Assembly: GCF_003397585.1 (NCBI RefSeq)
Contig: NZ_QJUV01000001.1
Span: 744,001-808,000, forward strand
Origin: Gardnerella piotii
GTDB lineage: Bacteria; Actinomycetota; Actinomycetes; Actinomycetales; Bifidobacteriaceae
Direction of reading: 5' to 3'
Length of the DNA: 64,000 nt
Below are positions 27,839 through 37,653 of this stretch, in pieces. Under the pieces are notes generated by a model. The model did no database searches. It worked only from the letters and a program-made list of their open reading frames with translations, and was not told the DNA's origin. A program made the position numbers and the translations under genes. Each line of letters begins with the position of its first letter. Positions within the stretch are counted from its first letter, which is position 1.

Positions 27839-28453
27839 ATGGTTAGTTTAGACAATACACAAAGTACGCAATCCATTAAAAGGCGATTGATTGTTCTTAC
27901 TGGTCCTACTGCTGCTGGTAAGGGCACTGTTGAGGGGGTATTGCGCGAAAAACACCCTAATATTTGGCTTTCTGTTTCTGCGACTACCAGAAAGCCTCGC
28001 TACGACGAGTTTAATGGCATTCATTATTGGTTTATTGACGAAGAAGAGTTTGCTAGAAGGCAAAAGAACGGTGAATTTTTAGAGACGGCTCTTGTTCACG
28101 GAATGGCTCACTATGGCACTCTTCTTAAACCAGTTTTGGATCATCTTGCTCAAAACGTTCCAACGCTTCTAGAGATTGATCTTCAAGGAGCTAGAAGAGT
28201 AAAGCAAGAGGCTTCTAGACTTGGTTTGGAAGTTGTGTACGTGTTTATTGCTCCTCCTAGCTTTGAAGAGCTTAAGCGTAGGCTTATTGGTAGAGGCACA
28301 GAAACTCCTGAGCAGCAAGCTAAGCGTTTGCAAACAGCAAAAGTGGAAATTGCCGCGTCTAGTGAGTTTGATTTTGTGATTGTTAATGACGATGCTAATC
28401 GCGCTGCGGACGAGCTTTGGAATATAATCGCTAAAGAATACGATTTAGATTAA
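27839..28453 (+). CDS. gmk: Guanylate kinase
   Basis: It phosphorylates GMP to GDP. The P-loop GPTAAGKGTVEG is at about residues 22-33, and the GMP-binding region is SVSATTRKPRYDEFNGIHY. The lid is RLIGRGTETPEQQAKRL. The length is 204 residues. It lies 22 bp after the OMP-decarboxylase-like gene and is followed by rpoZ after 143 bases. That gap holds repeats of TTTAGATTAGT and no clear terminator. The gmk-rpoZ pairing is conserved widely in bacteria. Confidence 0.96.
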   Translation: MVSLDNTQSTQSIKRRLIVLTGPTAAGKGTVEGVLREKHPNIWLSVSATTRKPRYDEFNGIHYWFIDEEEFARRQKNGEFLETALVHGMAHYGTLLKPVLDHLAQNVPTLLEIDLQGARRVKQEASRLGLEVVYVFIAPPSFEELKRRLIGRGTETPEQQAKRLQTAKVEIAASSEFDFVIVNDDANRAADELWNIIAKEYDLD

Positions 28454-28596
28454 TCTTGATTAGTTTTAGTTTAGACTAGTTTAGATTAGTTCCAATCACT
28501 TTAGTTTAATTTTGATTAGTGTTTTGAATATCCTTGCAATAGCTTACAATTGATTATTTGGAAACTATTGTGGCACCATAGAATATGGAGAACATT

Positions 28597-28881
28597 ATGG
28601 CATTGGGCACTAAGCCAACACCTACGGGACTTGCAAATCCGCCTATTGATGATTTAATGCAACATGCGGATTCCAAGTATGCGCTTGCCTTGTTTGCCGC
28701 AAAACGAGCACGGCAGATTAATTCTTATTTCACACAGCTTAACGAGGGATTGTTGCAAAACGTCGGTCCTCTTGTTGAGTATAAGAACCAAGAAAAGCCT
28801 CTTTCTATTGCATTCCGCGAGATTAATAAGGGTTTGCTGGTAGAGAATCTTGGTGAAGATGATGTGAACGAGGGAAACTAA
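28597..28881 (+). CDS. rpoZ: RNA polymerase omega subunit
   Basis: Omega helps assemble beta-prime into RNA polymerase. The 94-residue protein begins [11 protein letters not shown] and contains the family core [29 protein letters not shown] split over residues 13-41, in which the KYAL and AAKRARQIN helices are diagnostic. I chose ATG 28597 because ATGGAGAA lies just before it; an ATG at 28585 would place that ribosome site inside the gene. The neighbours gmk upstream and metK downstream agree with actinobacterial order. Confidence 0.92.
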   Translation: MALGTKPTPTGLANPPIDDLMQHADSKYALALFAAKRARQINSYFTQLNEGLLQNVGPLVEYKNQEKPLSIAFREINKGLLVENLGEDDVNEGN

Positions 28882-28901
28882 GTTTTCTTTTTCGTTTAAT
28901 T

Positions 28902-28955
28902 GCAGCCGTATTATCCTTGCGCTTACAATCGCGTGTGGGTATGCGGCTGCGATTG
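28902..28955 (+). terminator. Hairpin after rpoZ
   Basis: A 10-bp stem with one wobble pair (GCAGCCGTAT/ATGCGGCTGC) encloses a 29-base loop and is followed by GATTGTTTT. The long loop weakens the case for an efficient intrinsic terminator. Confidence 0.5.
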
Positions 28956-29036
28956 TTTTAATGCGCAATTTAGAGAGTTAGCTTTATTTATAAAGTTAGT
29001 TTTATTTATAAAGTTACAAAGTTATAAAGGGGAATT

Positions 29037-30263
29037 ATGAAAGAGTCTAAACTTATTTCTGCAGAATCTGTTACAGAAGGTCATCCAGATAAGCTTTGTG
29101 ATCAGATTGCGGATGCAATTTTAGACGACATGCTTCGTCAAGATCCCCATGCGCATGTTGCTGTTGAAGTTTGCGCTTGCGTAGGACAATTTGTTGTTTT
29201 TGGCGAAGTTAGGGGAGAAGTTTACACAGATATTCCTGGAATTGTAAGAAAAGTTGTGCGCGAAGTTGGATACAACAGTTCTTCTGTTGGCTTAGACGCT
29301 GATTCTTGTGGCGTAATGGTTTCACTAACTGAGCAAAGCGCGGAGATAAATCAAGGTGTTTCTAGATTAGATTTAGAATCCGAAAATCTTGCGTCTAAAG
29401 AAGAACGCTACAAGAGTCAAGGAGCAGGCGACCAGGGCGTTATGTTTGGTTATGCTAGCGACGAAACAGACGCTTATATGCCTCTTCCAATCTATCTTGC
29501 TCATCGTCTTGCTCAACGCTTATCTTATGTTAGAAAGTCTGGAATTGTGCCAAATCTTAGACCAGATGGAAAAACGCAAGTAACAATCGAGTATAACGAA
29601 AAGTTAGAGCCTATTCGCTTAGATACTGTTTTGATTTCCACTCAACATAGTCCTAATGTAAGCGTTGATTGGCTTAGAGAACAGCTTGTTAAAAACGTTG
29701 TAGAGCCCGTTCTTAGTAAAGTCTTAGAAAATCGCGTTGATTATAGCGATTATAGAATGCTTGTAAATCCTACAGGGTCGTTTGTTTTAGGCGGGCCTGC
29801 TGCAGATTCTGGATTAACTGGCAGAAAGATTATTGTAGACACTTATGGTGGAGCCGCTCATCATGGTGGCGGAGCTTTTTCTGGAAAAGACCCTAGTAAG
29901 GTAGATCGTTCTGCAGCATACGCTGCGCGCTGGGTTGCAAAGAATCTTGTTGCTGCAGGTTTGGCTCATAAAGTAGAAGTGCAAGTCGCGTACGCTATTG
30001 GTATTGCGGAGCCTGTTAGCGTAAATGTAGAAACTTTTGGAACAGAAGCTAATGGAATTACGCGCTCGGATATTTCTGCAATAGTTCGTAAAGTCTTTGA
30101 TTTGCGACCAGCTGTGATTATCGACGAGCTTGATTTGCTTAGACCAATTTACTCAAAGACTTCTGCTTATGGTCATTTTGGCAGAAGTGATGTTGATTTT
30201 CCTTGGGAAGAGTTGAATCGTGTTGAACAGATTAAAAATGAGGTAAAATCATTAAAAAAATGA
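29037..30263 (+). CDS. metK: S-adenosylmethionine synthetase MetK
   Basis: MetK makes S-adenosylmethionine from ATP and methionine. [18 protein letters not shown] opens the protein, [12 protein letters not shown] is the hexapeptide signature region, and [20 protein letters not shown] carries the second signature. The 408-residue length is normal. AAGGGGAA precedes the ATG. The 28951-29036 leader contains three imperfect copies of TTTATAAAGTTA and no SAM riboswitch that I can see. In this window it links to metE and metF as the methionine/methyl-cycle genes. Confidence 0.97.
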   Translation: MKESKLISAESVTEGHPDKLCDQIADAILDDMLRQDPHAHVAVEVCACVGQFVVFGEVRGEVYTDIPGIVRKVVREVGYNSSSVGLDADSCGVMVSLTEQSAEINQGVSRLDLESENLASKEERYKSQGAGDQGVMFGYASDETDAYMPLPIYLAHRLAQRLSYVRKSGIVPNLRPDGKTQVTIEYNEKLEPIRLDTVLISTQHSPNVSVDWLREQLVKNVVEPVLSKVLENRVDYSDYRMLVNPTGSFVLGGPAADSGLTGRKIIVDTYGGAAHHGGGAFSGKDPSKVDRSAAYAARWVAKNLVAAGLAHKVEVQVAYAIGIAEPVSVNVETFGTEANGITRSDISAIVRKVFDLRPAVIIDELDLLRPIYSKTSAYGHFGRSDVDFPWEELNRVEQIKNEVKSLKK

Positions 30264-30315
30264 TTTAAAAAAATGATTTGAAGTTTTATAAGGATTAATT
30301 TTATAAGGATTATTA

Positions 30316-32808
30316 ATGCTTGAACAGTCTTCGTTGCAGCCTTCTTTAGAAGGTTTAGCGAAAAAATCACACAGGCGCAAAAAGGGTGGTTCAACACCAA
30401 TCCAAGCGAGTAACTGTGCGATTGCGCATGTTGTTTTAGACGTTCAAGCACCTCATCTTGGAAAAACTTTCGACTACATTGTTAGCCAATCGCAAGATGA
30501 AGACGCAAAGCCAGGGGTTATGGTTCGCGTAAAATTCGGCGCAAGACGAGTTAACGGAATCATATGGAGTAGAAGCGATTCAAGCGAAACGCCAAAATCC
30601 TCCCTAAAGTTTATTGAAAAAATTGTTTCAAGCGAAAAAGTTGCGTCTAAATCTTTTATGCAAGATATTTCATCAATTGCTAACGCTTATGGCGGAACTA
30701 GAGCGAATATTATTCGGCTCGCTTTGCCCAAAAGAATCGCTGGCGTAGATAAAGAGAATTTTTTAGACGATATTCACATGTCTAAAAGGCAAAAATGGAC
30801 CATCGATTTTCGCAAAAGCTTAAAATCGAAAGATGACTGGCAACAGAATCAATATAGCGAATCGGAAAATCTTATAAAAACAACCGATGCTCGCATGTTT
30901 GCGTCTTACAAAAACGCGGATTTGTTAAAACAAGAGCTAGAAAACGTTCAAAAACCTTATTATTTGCATTCTAAAGATGACTTTATGTTAAGTACAACGA
31001 ATAATTACAAAGCTTTTCTTGTAGATGCTTTGCCAGGCGCGTTTAGATGGGCGCAAGATTTAGCGTGGATTATTGCAAATGCTATAAGCGCTGGTCGTCA
31101 AGTTGCTGTTGTTTTGCCTACGATTCGAGAAGTGAGCGATGTTATGCGCTCGCTTATGGTTTACGGCCTTAAGCCTTATAAAAAGTCACAAAATTCTAAT
31201 GGCGCTTTAAGTGGAGATGTTGCTCGTCTTTGCGCTTATGATTCTCCAGCAGATAGGTATAGAGCGTGGAGAGCTATAGAAAAGGGCATTGTTCCGTGCG
31301 TTTTAGGAACAAGGTCTGCAATGTATGCGCCAGTTGAGTCGCAAGCGCTTTTTGTGATTGTAGAAGATAGCGCATATCAGTATGCAGACGGCATGATGCC
31401 TTACGCACAAGCTAGAGGCGTTATGCGATTGCGCGCCAAAAATCATAATGGCGTATTTGTTTCAATGTCTTTTGCAAGAAGCGTTATTAGTCAAAGCGAA
31501 GTTGAAAACAAAAAATTAGCTCCTTCGGTTAGTGGCCATTTAGTAGAAGTTACGCCTTTTAAGTCTGTTGTTCAAAATGCAAGTCCTTGGGTTCGTCTTT
31601 TAAATTCAAATAATTTGACTAAAATAAATGACCCGAGTGTAGGTTCTAGAATACCGTACACTGCGCTAACTTCGATTAGACAAACTTTAGACGCTAAAAT
31701 GCCTGTTTTGCTTGCCACTTGCCAAGATAGCGCTATTCAAAAAGCTGCGTGTAAAAAGTGCCATTGTATTGCTCGTTGCAAACGTTGCACTGGTCCGCTT
31801 GACTTGCCCTTAGACGGTTCTGCTCCTAAATGCGCGTGGTGTGGAAGTATTGCAATAGGTTGGAAATGCTCGAATTGTTCTAGTAATTCTGGAGCGATTG
31901 AAGCTGTTCATATAGGCGTTAATTTTACAGCTAAAGAAGTGTTTAAGTTTTTTAAGGATGTTCCAATTATTGTTTCTTCTGCAAAACAAAAAAGCGGTGT
32001 TGTTGAGTGGGTTGAGCAAAAGCCGATGATTGTTATTAGCGCGCTTGGATCGCAGCCGCGTGTTTTAAGCAATTCTAAAGATTCTTGCGGGGAATATGGT
32101 CTTGTTGCGATTTTAGACGCGTGGACGAGTCTTTACAGCACGGGATTAGATGCTAGAATCGACACTTTGAACGCGTGGATGAAAGCGGCTTCTATGTGTG
32201 CTCCAAAAAGCAGAGACGGAAGCGTGCTTATTTTGGGAGAAACTTATGATGTTCTCGCTAAATCGTTAGAGGAGTGGGATTCTTCGATTCTTTCTAAACA
32301 AGAGCTTAAAGAAAGAGAAGATGCGCTTTTGCCTCCTTCTGTTTGCGTTGCAAGAATATGGGGGTTTAGGCAAGCTGTTGTAGATACGCTTAATGCGATT
32401 GGTGCAATGGGCGATTATGAGTGTGAAGACATTAGTGAAGACATTGCAAAAGTCGCAAGCAAAAATGGCAATTTAGATAGTTCTAGCAATCTTCCAATGT
32501 TAAAAGTCGAAACTAAAAATAATAACTCTGTGGTTTCTGGCGATTCGAGCGAAGATTCTGGCGATTCGAGTGAGTCCGAATATCTTCCGCCTTTACTTGG
32601 AATTGTTCCAATGAAGCCTCCTTCAACATTGCGCGAGCAAAATTCTCAACGATTTGAAGAATTAAACGATAGAGTTAAAGCAGTTGTAAGAGTGCCATTA
32701 GAATATAGAGATGAATTAGTTAATCGTTTGAAAAAAGAATGCGCAAAGCATTTTGCAATGCGAAAAAGTGGCGAATTAAAATTTAGTGTAGATCCTAAGG
32801 ATTTGTAA
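30316..32808 (+). CDS. priA: Replication restart protein PriA, helicase motifs absent
   Basis: PriA recognises stalled forks and reloads the replisome. The N-terminal DNA-binding domain is recognisable (VLDVQAPHLGKTFDYIV) and the zinc-binding region has paired cysteines: CKKCHCIARCKRC then CAWCG and CSNCSS. The normal Walker A site is replaced (DALPGAFRWAQ) and the DEAH position reads VIVEDSAYQ. Loss of the ATPase motifs is a known feature of actinobacterial PriA. Length is 830 residues, with a low-complexity Ser/Asp/Glu stretch near residues 740-755. It starts 52 bases after metK, as in Mycobacterium. The usual partner fmt lies elsewhere, at 53696. Confidence 0.88.
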   Translation: MLEQSSLQPSLEGLAKKSHRRKKGGSTPIQASNCAIAHVVLDVQAPHLGKTFDYIVSQSQDEDAKPGVMVRVKFGARRVNGIIWSRSDSSETPKSSLKFIEKIVSSEKVASKSFMQDISSIANAYGGTRANIIRLALPKRIAGVDKENFLDDIHMSKRQKWTIDFRKSLKSKDDWQQNQYSESENLIKTTDARMFASYKNADLLKQELENVQKPYYLHSKDDFMLSTTNNYKAFLVDALPGAFRWAQDLAWIIANAISAGRQVAVVLPTIREVSDVMRSLMVYGLKPYKKSQNSNGALSGDVARLCAYDSPADRYRAWRAIEKGIVPCVLGTRSAMYAPVESQALFVIVEDSAYQYADGMMPYAQARGVMRLRAKNHNGVFVSMSFARSVISQSEVENKKLAPSVSGHLVEVTPFKSVVQNASPWVRLLNSNNLTKINDPSVGSRIPYTALTSIRQTLDAKMPVLLATCQDSAIQKAACKKCHCIARCKRCTGPLDLPLDGSAPKCAWCGSIAIGWKCSNCSSNSGAIEAVHIGVNFTAKEVFKFFKDVPIIVSSAKQKSGVVEWVEQKPMIVISALGSQPRVLSNSKDSCGEYGLVAILDAWTSLYSTGLDARIDTLNAWMKAASMCAPKSRDGSVLILGETYDVLAKSLEEWDSSILSKQELKEREDALLPPSVCVARIWGFRQAVVDTLNAIGAMGDYECEDISEDIAKVASKNGNLDSSSNLPMLKVETKNNNSVVSGDSSEDSGDSSESEYLPPLLGIVPMKPPSTLREQNSQRFEELNDRVKAVVRVPLEYRDELVNRLKKECAKHFAMRKSGELKFSVDPKDL

Positions 32809-32868
32809 AATCGCATAAACTTGTTAATAGAGGCTCGCAAATAAAGGCTTATAAATAAAGAGGTTAAA

Positions 32869-34005
32869 ATGGTTGAAAAATGCTACAATTGTGCGGTTTT
32901 GGGCAATCCTATATCGCACTCTCTATCTCCAGTTTTGCACAATGCTGCCTACAAGGCATTGGGATTAAATAATTGGCATTATAGTAAAGAAAAAGTTAGC
33001 GAAGAAGACTTAAAAGATTTTATCGCGCATCTTGATGATTCTTGGAAAGGCTTAAGCCTTACAATGCCACTTAAAAAAACGATTATGAGCCTAGGTGTAG
33101 CTTGCGACTATTGGGCAAAAACGCTTGGAGTTGCAAATACTGCTGTGTTTAGTAAAAAGCCATGCATAGAAAATCCTGAGACGATTGAGCTTTGTAACAC
33201 AGACGTAAATGGGATTGTAATGGCGTTAGTGCGCGCTCTAAAATCTAAAATATTAAACGCTAAAAGTGCGGTTATTATTGGCAGCGGAAACACAGCGTCT
33301 TCTGCAATGGCAGCTTTAATAGAAATTGCGCAAGGCTCAAAATTGAGCAAAGTTAGTGTTGTTGCAAGGTTGCAAAGCGATGGAAAAACTGTTAAAAGCG
33401 TTAGTAGATTTAACGATTTAGTAGATAAATATAAATTGGATTTTCCAAATAGCAGAAGAATAGAGCCAGAGAATTTTGAGATTAAAAACAAGCGCGATTA
33501 CAAGCCTGTTTGCGGTATAGAGTTTCCTGCGAGTGAGCCTTTGCAAATTGACGATTTACAAAGTATAGAAAAATGTGATAAATCTCACATTCTAGAATCT
33601 ATTTCTTCGTTGGATGCAATTGAAGCAATTGCAAACGCAGATATTGTTATAAGCACTGTTCCAGCTCATGTAGCAGACGGATTAGCGCTCGCTTTGTGTG
33701 AATATTGCAAGGAAAAGTCAATAAAATATTTAGGAGCTTTGCTAGACGTTGTTTACAGTCCTCGACCAAGCCAGATGCTTAAAGTTTGGAGAAAATACGG
33801 CATTGGTATTGGTGGAGAAGAAATGCTTTTGTATCAGGCATTAGATCAAGTAAAACTTATGACTTTTGAGTATAGGCATTCGAGTGATGATTCGAGTGAT
33901 GATTCGAGTGATGATTCTTGTATAATCAAACATAAATCCATCAAGGCTACAGATTACGATTACATAAGAAGTTGCATGGAAAAAGCATTGCAGGAGGCAT
34001 TATGA
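32869..34005 (+). CDS. aroE: Shikimate dehydrogenase AroE
   Basis: It reduces 3-dehydroshikimate to shikimate with NADPH. The shikimate-binding block LGNPISHSLSPVLHNAAY is at residues 11-28, the catalytic lysine is Lys69 in SLTMPLKK, and the catalytic aspartate is Asp112 in NTDVNG. The NADP loop IIGSGNTASSA is at about 137-147 and GGEEMLLYQALDQV ends the fold. At 378 residues it is about 90 longer than usual. Extra sequence lies at about 165-245 and in a Ser/Asp repeat tail near 338-350 coded by a 12-bp tandem repeat. The stop overlaps the rapZ start (ATGA). Confidence 0.9.
   Translation: MVEKCYNCAVLGNPISHSLSPVLHNAAYKALGLNNWHYSKEKVSEEDLKDFIAHLDDSWKGLSLTMPLKKTIMSLGVACDYWAKTLGVANTAVFSKKPCIENPETIELCNTDVNGIVMALVRALKSKILNAKSAVIIGSGNTASSAMAALIEIAQGSKLSKVSVVARLQSDGKTVKSVSRFNDLVDKYKLDFPNSRRIEPENFEIKNKRDYKPVCGIEFPASEPLQIDDLQSIEKCDKSHILESISSLDAIEAIANADIVISTVPAHVADGLALALCEYCKEKSIKYLGALLDVVYSPRPSQMLKVWRKYGIGIGGEEMLLYQALDQVKLMTFEYRHSSDDSSDDSSDDSCIIKHKSIKATDYDYIRSCMEKALQEAL
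33878..33913 (+). repeat. In-frame 12-bp tandem repeat within aroE
   Basis: Three identical copies of ATTCGAGTGATG lie in a row, followed by a partial fourth. They code for repeated SSDD units near the AroE C terminus. Because the unit is a multiple of three, copy-number changes would lengthen or shorten the tail without breaking the frame. Confidence 0.9.
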
Positions 34006-34964
34006 GCGATGAGAATAATCTAGAAATGCAATCTCATAATTCCGTTTTTAAGTTGCAATCAAATAATGCTTCTTTAAGTAGCCAAGATGCGCATGTTTCA
34101 AGCGATTTTGAAGTAATGCTTATTACGGGCATGAGTGGAGCTGGAAGATCGCATGCTGCAAATGCTTTGGAAGACATGGGCTGGTATGTTATTGATAATC
34201 TTCCTCCAAAGCTGCTGATTCCGCTTGTAGACATGATGACGTCTTCTGGCTCTAAAGTGCATAAGCTTGCAGCAGTTATTGATGTAAGATCGCGTGGATA
34301 TTTTGACGATCTTTTTGCTGTTTTGGGCCATATAGATGATTTGGGCGTAAAAACTCGAATACTATTTTTAGACGCTTCCGATTCTGTGCTTATTAAGCGA
34401 TATGAGTCTGTGCGCAGGCCGCATCCTTTGCAACGCGGCGGGAGACTTATTGATGGCATTTTAGAAGAGCGCGAGCTTTTAAGTCATCTTAAGGATTGCG
34501 CGGATATTATTATCGATACTTCTACTCTTAGTATTCATCAACTTTCAACAAAGCTTTATGAAGGCTTGCTTGGAAAAGGGTCTTCTACTGTATCTGTTCA
34601 CATTTTTAGTTTTGGATTTAAGTACGGAATGCCTATGGATGCCGATTTTGTGGCAGATATGCGATTTTTGCCAAATCCATTTTGGGTTCCAGAACTTAGA
34701 GATTTAACTGGCAAAGATAAAGCTGTTAGCGATTATGTTCTTAAAAACCCAGCCGCAATGGAATTCTTAGATTCCTACGAGAAAGCTCTTCTTACAGCAA
34801 TCGATGGTTTTGCAAAAGAAGATAAGCACTATGTAACTATTGCAATTGGATGCACAGGAGGCCAGCATAGGTCTGTAGCTATTAGCATAGAGCTTGCAAA
34901 ACGATTAAAATCTAGAGGATTACAAGTTACAGTGTCTGCTAGAGAGATGAGATCTAGAGCATGA
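34002..34964 (+). CDS. rapZ: RNase adapter / nucleotide-binding protein RapZ
   Basis: RapZ (YvcJ) is a P-loop protein; in E. coli it controls glucosamine-6-phosphate synthesis by guiding an sRNA to RNase E, and its actinobacterial role is unclear. Walker A is GMSGAGRS at residues 43-50, followed by NALEDMGWYVIDNLPPKLL and RRPHPLQRGGRL. The C-terminal domain has FSFGFKYGMP and IGCTGGQHRSVAI, both diagnostic. ATG 34002 has a perfect AGGAGG 4 bases upstream, giving 320 residues with a polar extension of about 30 before the fold. It overlaps aroE by four bases and precedes whiA; no yvcK lies between. Confidence 0.93.
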   Translation: MSDENNLEMQSHNSVFKLQSNNASLSSQDAHVSSDFEVMLITGMSGAGRSHAANALEDMGWYVIDNLPPKLLIPLVDMMTSSGSKVHKLAAVIDVRSRGYFDDLFAVLGHIDDLGVKTRILFLDASDSVLIKRYESVRRPHPLQRGGRLIDGILEERELLSHLKDCADIIIDTSTLSIHQLSTKLYEGLLGKGSSTVSVHIFSFGFKYGMPMDADFVADMRFLPNPFWVPELRDLTGKDKAVSDYVLKNPAAMEFLDSYEKALLTAIDGFAKEDKHYVTIAIGCTGGQHRSVAISIELAKRLKSRGLQVTVSAREMRSRA

Positions 34965-35148
34965 TTTAACAAATAATGCATTTTCTCCTACGGTGTTATG
35001 TAATATAAAAAGCAATATTAAAAGGTAAAATGTCCAAGTCATTGGGTACTACAGAAAGCCGAGCATGTAGATGTTTTTAGCATCGTGCAATGGCATCTTG
35101 CAAGAATCCCAACGCATACTTTAAGAAGAACAAAATAGGAGGTTTCCC

Positions 35149-36087
35149 TTGGCTCTTCTTGACGACGTAAAGAACGAACTCGTCGCAAATAATAGTGACC
35201 AACCAGCGGTTATTATGGCTCAAGCTGCAGCGATGATGCGTTTTGCTGGAGGTCTAAGGCCAGTTAATAATCAAGCTGTAATTAGAGCACAGTTTGATTC
35301 GCAAAATGCAGCACAATGGCTCGTAGACGTTCTTGAGACTTATTTCCAGCGGGAGGCTAAGATTTCTCAAGCTTCTCGTCAAACGCCTACGGGTGTTGTT
35401 ACTCGTTACGAGGTTCTTGTTGATCGAGGAGCCGCAGCTTTAGCATTGCAATCTGGTCTTCTGGATCGACGTATGCACATTGTTGCAGGCTTAGCTCCAG
35501 AAATTGTTAGCGGAAGCATTGCACAAATTAAAGCCGCGTGGAGGGGAGCGTTTATAGCTCACGGTGCTATATCGGATCCTGGAAAAGCTAGCTATCTAGA
35601 GATTGTTTGCCCAACTCACGAAGCTGCAACAGCTTTGCAAGCTATGGCTGCACGTTTGGGTGTGAGCGCAAAGGCTCGTAAAGTTAAAAGCTCCGAGCGC
35701 GTTACTTTGCGTGATTCAGACGCAATTGAGCGTATGCTTAATTTGATTGGCGCTCCAAGGTCTTCTAGAGAATGGACTGGCAAGCGTTCTGATGGCGAAG
35801 CAAGAGGAAAAGCTAATCGTTTAGCAAACTTCGATGATGCAAATATGCGCAGGAGTGCTAAGGCTGCTGCAGAAGCTTGCGAAAAGGTTCGTCACGCTTT
35901 CGACGTTCTTGGAGACGATATTCCAGAAAATCTTTTGATGGCAGGCAAGTTGCGACTTAAGCACAGTGATGCAAGCTTGGAAGAGCTTGGTCATTTGGCA
36001 GATCCTCCAATCACAAAAGATGCTGTTGCTGGCCGTATTCGTAGACTTTTGCAACTTTGCGCTAAAGTCGAAAAATCTAGAATGTAG
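35149..36087 (+). CDS. whiA: DNA-binding protein WhiA
   Basis: WhiA combines a degenerate LAGLIDADG homing-endonuclease fold with a C-terminal helix-turn-helix. It controls sporulation genes in Streptomyces and affects division and chromosome organisation elsewhere. The N-terminal domain has [18 protein letters not shown] and the C terminus has [19 protein letters not shown] followed by GRIRRLLQ, the helix-turn-helix. It is 312 residues. The start is TTG, supported by AGGAGG 5-6 bases upstream; the next ATG would cut into the conserved domain. A terminator follows at 36130. Confidence 0.95.
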   Translation: MALLDDVKNELVANNSDQPAVIMAQAAAMMRFAGGLRPVNNQAVIRAQFDSQNAAQWLVDVLETYFQREAKISQASRQTPTGVVTRYEVLVDRGAAALALQSGLLDRRMHIVAGLAPEIVSGSIAQIKAAWRGAFIAHGAISDPGKASYLEIVCPTHEAATALQAMAARLGVSAKARKVKSSERVTLRDSDAIERMLNLIGAPRSSREWTGKRSDGEARGKANRLANFDDANMRRSAKAAAEACEKVRHAFDVLGDDIPENLLMAGKLRLKHSDASLEELGHLADPPITKDAVAGRIRRLLQLCAKVEKSRM

Positions 36088-36129
36088 AATTAACTCTAGA
36101 ATTAACTTTTGTAGTTACTAATTTTGATT

Positions 36130-36165
36130 AAATGCCGTATACACAAAGTATGCGGCATTTTTGTA
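36130..36165 (+). terminator. Rho-independent terminator after whiA
   Basis: A 13-bp stem with one wobble (arms AAATGCCGTATAC and GTATGCGGCATTT, apex ACAAA) is followed by TTTGT. It separates whiA from pgk. Confidence 0.8.
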
Positions 36166-36238
36166 TCGCGCGATTTTGGTGTTGATTTTTATGTAAATCT
36201 TTCTGTTGATTTTGTGCGTGCTTGTTGCGCATATGCGG

Positions 36239-36244
36239 TATAAT
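36239..36244 (+). promoter_or_regulatory. -10 box for pgk
   Basis: A perfect TATAAT lies 100 bases before the pgk ATG and downstream of the whiA terminator. I could not place a good -35 box at 16-18 bases. The glycolytic gene shows strong codon bias, so a strong promoter is expected. Confidence 0.5.
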
Positions 36245-36343
36245 CGTTTGTGGAATTTATAGACGTTTTAGCTTTGCTTTCGTCTTTTTTCTTGTTAAAT
36301 TCGCCATCATGATTGGTTGAATCATGGTTTGGAAAGGATACCA

Positions 36344-37549
36344 ATGAAGACACTTAAAGATTTGGGAGATTTGAGCGGCAAGCGCGTACTCGTTCGTGCC
36401 GATTTTAATGTTCCTCTTAAGGGCACGACTATCACAGACGACGGTCGTATTAAGGCTGCTTTGCCAACGATTAAAGCTTTGCGCGAGCAGGGCGCCAAGG
36501 TTATTTTAATGGCTCATCTTGGCCGTCCAAAGGGTCAGGTTGTTCCAGAGCTTTCTTTGGCTCCAGTGGCAGCTCGCTTAGGTGAACTTCTTGGTGTAAA
36601 TGTTGCTTTGGCTGCAGATACTTACGGCGAAGATGCTCAAGCTAAGGTTGCTGCAATGAACAATGGCGACGTTGTTTTGCTTGAGAACGTGCGCTTTAAC
36701 GCCGAAGAGACCAGCAAGGATGCTTCTGAGCGCGCAGCTTACGCCAAGAAGATTGCTGCTCTTGGAGAAGTTTTTGTTTCCGACGGTTTCGGTGTTGTTC
36801 ACCGCGCCCAGGGTTCAAATTACGATGTTGCTGCCGATCTTCCAGCTGCTGCTGGCTTGCTTGTTGAAAAGGAAGTTAAGGCACTTTCTCGCGCAACCGA
36901 AAATCCAGAGCGTCCTTTGACTGTTGTTCTTGGTGGATCTAAGGTTTCCGACAAGCTTGGCGTTATTGAAAACTTGCTTTCTAAGGCTGATCGCCTTGTT
37001 ATTGGTGGCGGAATGGTGTTCACATTCCTTAAGGCTTTGGGTCACGAAGTCGGTACTTCTTTGCTTGAAGAGGATCAGCTCGAGAAAGTTAAGGGATACA
37101 TTGAAACCGCTAAGAAGAATGGCGTTGAGCTTGTTCTTCCAACCGATATTGTTGTGAACGCTGGCTTCCCAGCAGGCGACACTCCAGTTGCTCCAGAAGT
37201 TGTTCCAGCGGATGCTATTCCTGCAGATAAGATGGGCTTAGATATTGGCCCTGATTCTCAAAAGCTGTTCCACGATAAGATTGTTGATTCCAAGACTGTT
37301 GTGTGGAATGGACCAATGGGCGTGTTTGAGGTTCCAGAGTTTGCTGCTGGTACTCGTGCTGTGGCTCAGGGCTTGGTTGACGCCGCTAAGAACGGTACTT
37401 TCACTATTGTTGGCGGTGGTGATTCCGCTTCTGCAGTTCGTAACCTTGGATTTGCGGAAGATGGCTTCTCGCACATCTCCACTGGTGGCGGCGCTTCTCT
37501 CGAGTTCTTGGAAGGTAAGACTCTTCCAGGCTTGAGCGTGCTTGAGTAA
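36344..37549 (+). CDS. pgk: Phosphoglycerate kinase
   Basis: It transfers phosphate between 1,3-bisphosphoglycerate and ADP in lower glycolysis. [13 protein letters not shown] is the family signature near the N terminus, [10 protein letters not shown] follows, and nucleotide-binding segments include [14 protein letters not shown] and [14 protein letters not shown]. The protein has 401 residues from ATG 36344, which has GGAAAGGA just upstream; the frame extends to an earlier ATG at 36317 without support. Codon use is strongly biased, indicating high expression. It is followed by tpiA and secG, the usual actinobacterial order without gap. Confidence 0.97.
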   Translation: MKTLKDLGDLSGKRVLVRADFNVPLKGTTITDDGRIKAALPTIKALREQGAKVILMAHLGRPKGQVVPELSLAPVAARLGELLGVNVALAADTYGEDAQAKVAAMNNGDVVLLENVRFNAEETSKDASERAAYAKKIAALGEVFVSDGFGVVHRAQGSNYDVAADLPAAAGLLVEKEVKALSRATENPERPLTVVLGGSKVSDKLGVIENLLSKADRLVIGGGMVFTFLKALGHEVGTSLLEEDQLEKVKGYIETAKKNGVELVLPTDIVVNAGFPAGDTPVAPEVVPADAIPADKMGLDIGPDSQKLFHDKIVDSKTVVWNGPMGVFEVPEFAAGTRAVAQGLVDAAKNGTFTIVGGGDSASAVRNLGFAEDGFSHISTGGGASLEFLEGKTLPGLSVLE

Positions 37550-37566
37550 ATAAATTTAAGATATTG

Positions 37567-37612
37567 TGCCGGCTTCGATTTTATGAATTCATTTTGTAAA
37601 TCGAGGTCGGCA
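37567..37612 (+). terminator. Hairpin between pgk and tpiA
   Basis: A 15-bp stem with two wobble pairs (arms at 37567-37581 and 37598-37612) encloses a 16-base loop and is followed by an AT-rich stretch ending TTTTATCTTT. It may end or attenuate pgk transcription before tpiA. Confidence 0.6.
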
Positions 37613-37653
37613 TAATGTTAATTTTATCTTTATAACAATTCTTAAGGGTGATT

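Noticed and set aside
28882..29036. SAM riboswitch before metK
   Set aside because: The only structure is a simple hairpin with a long loop; no conserved SAM-I, II or III core was seen.
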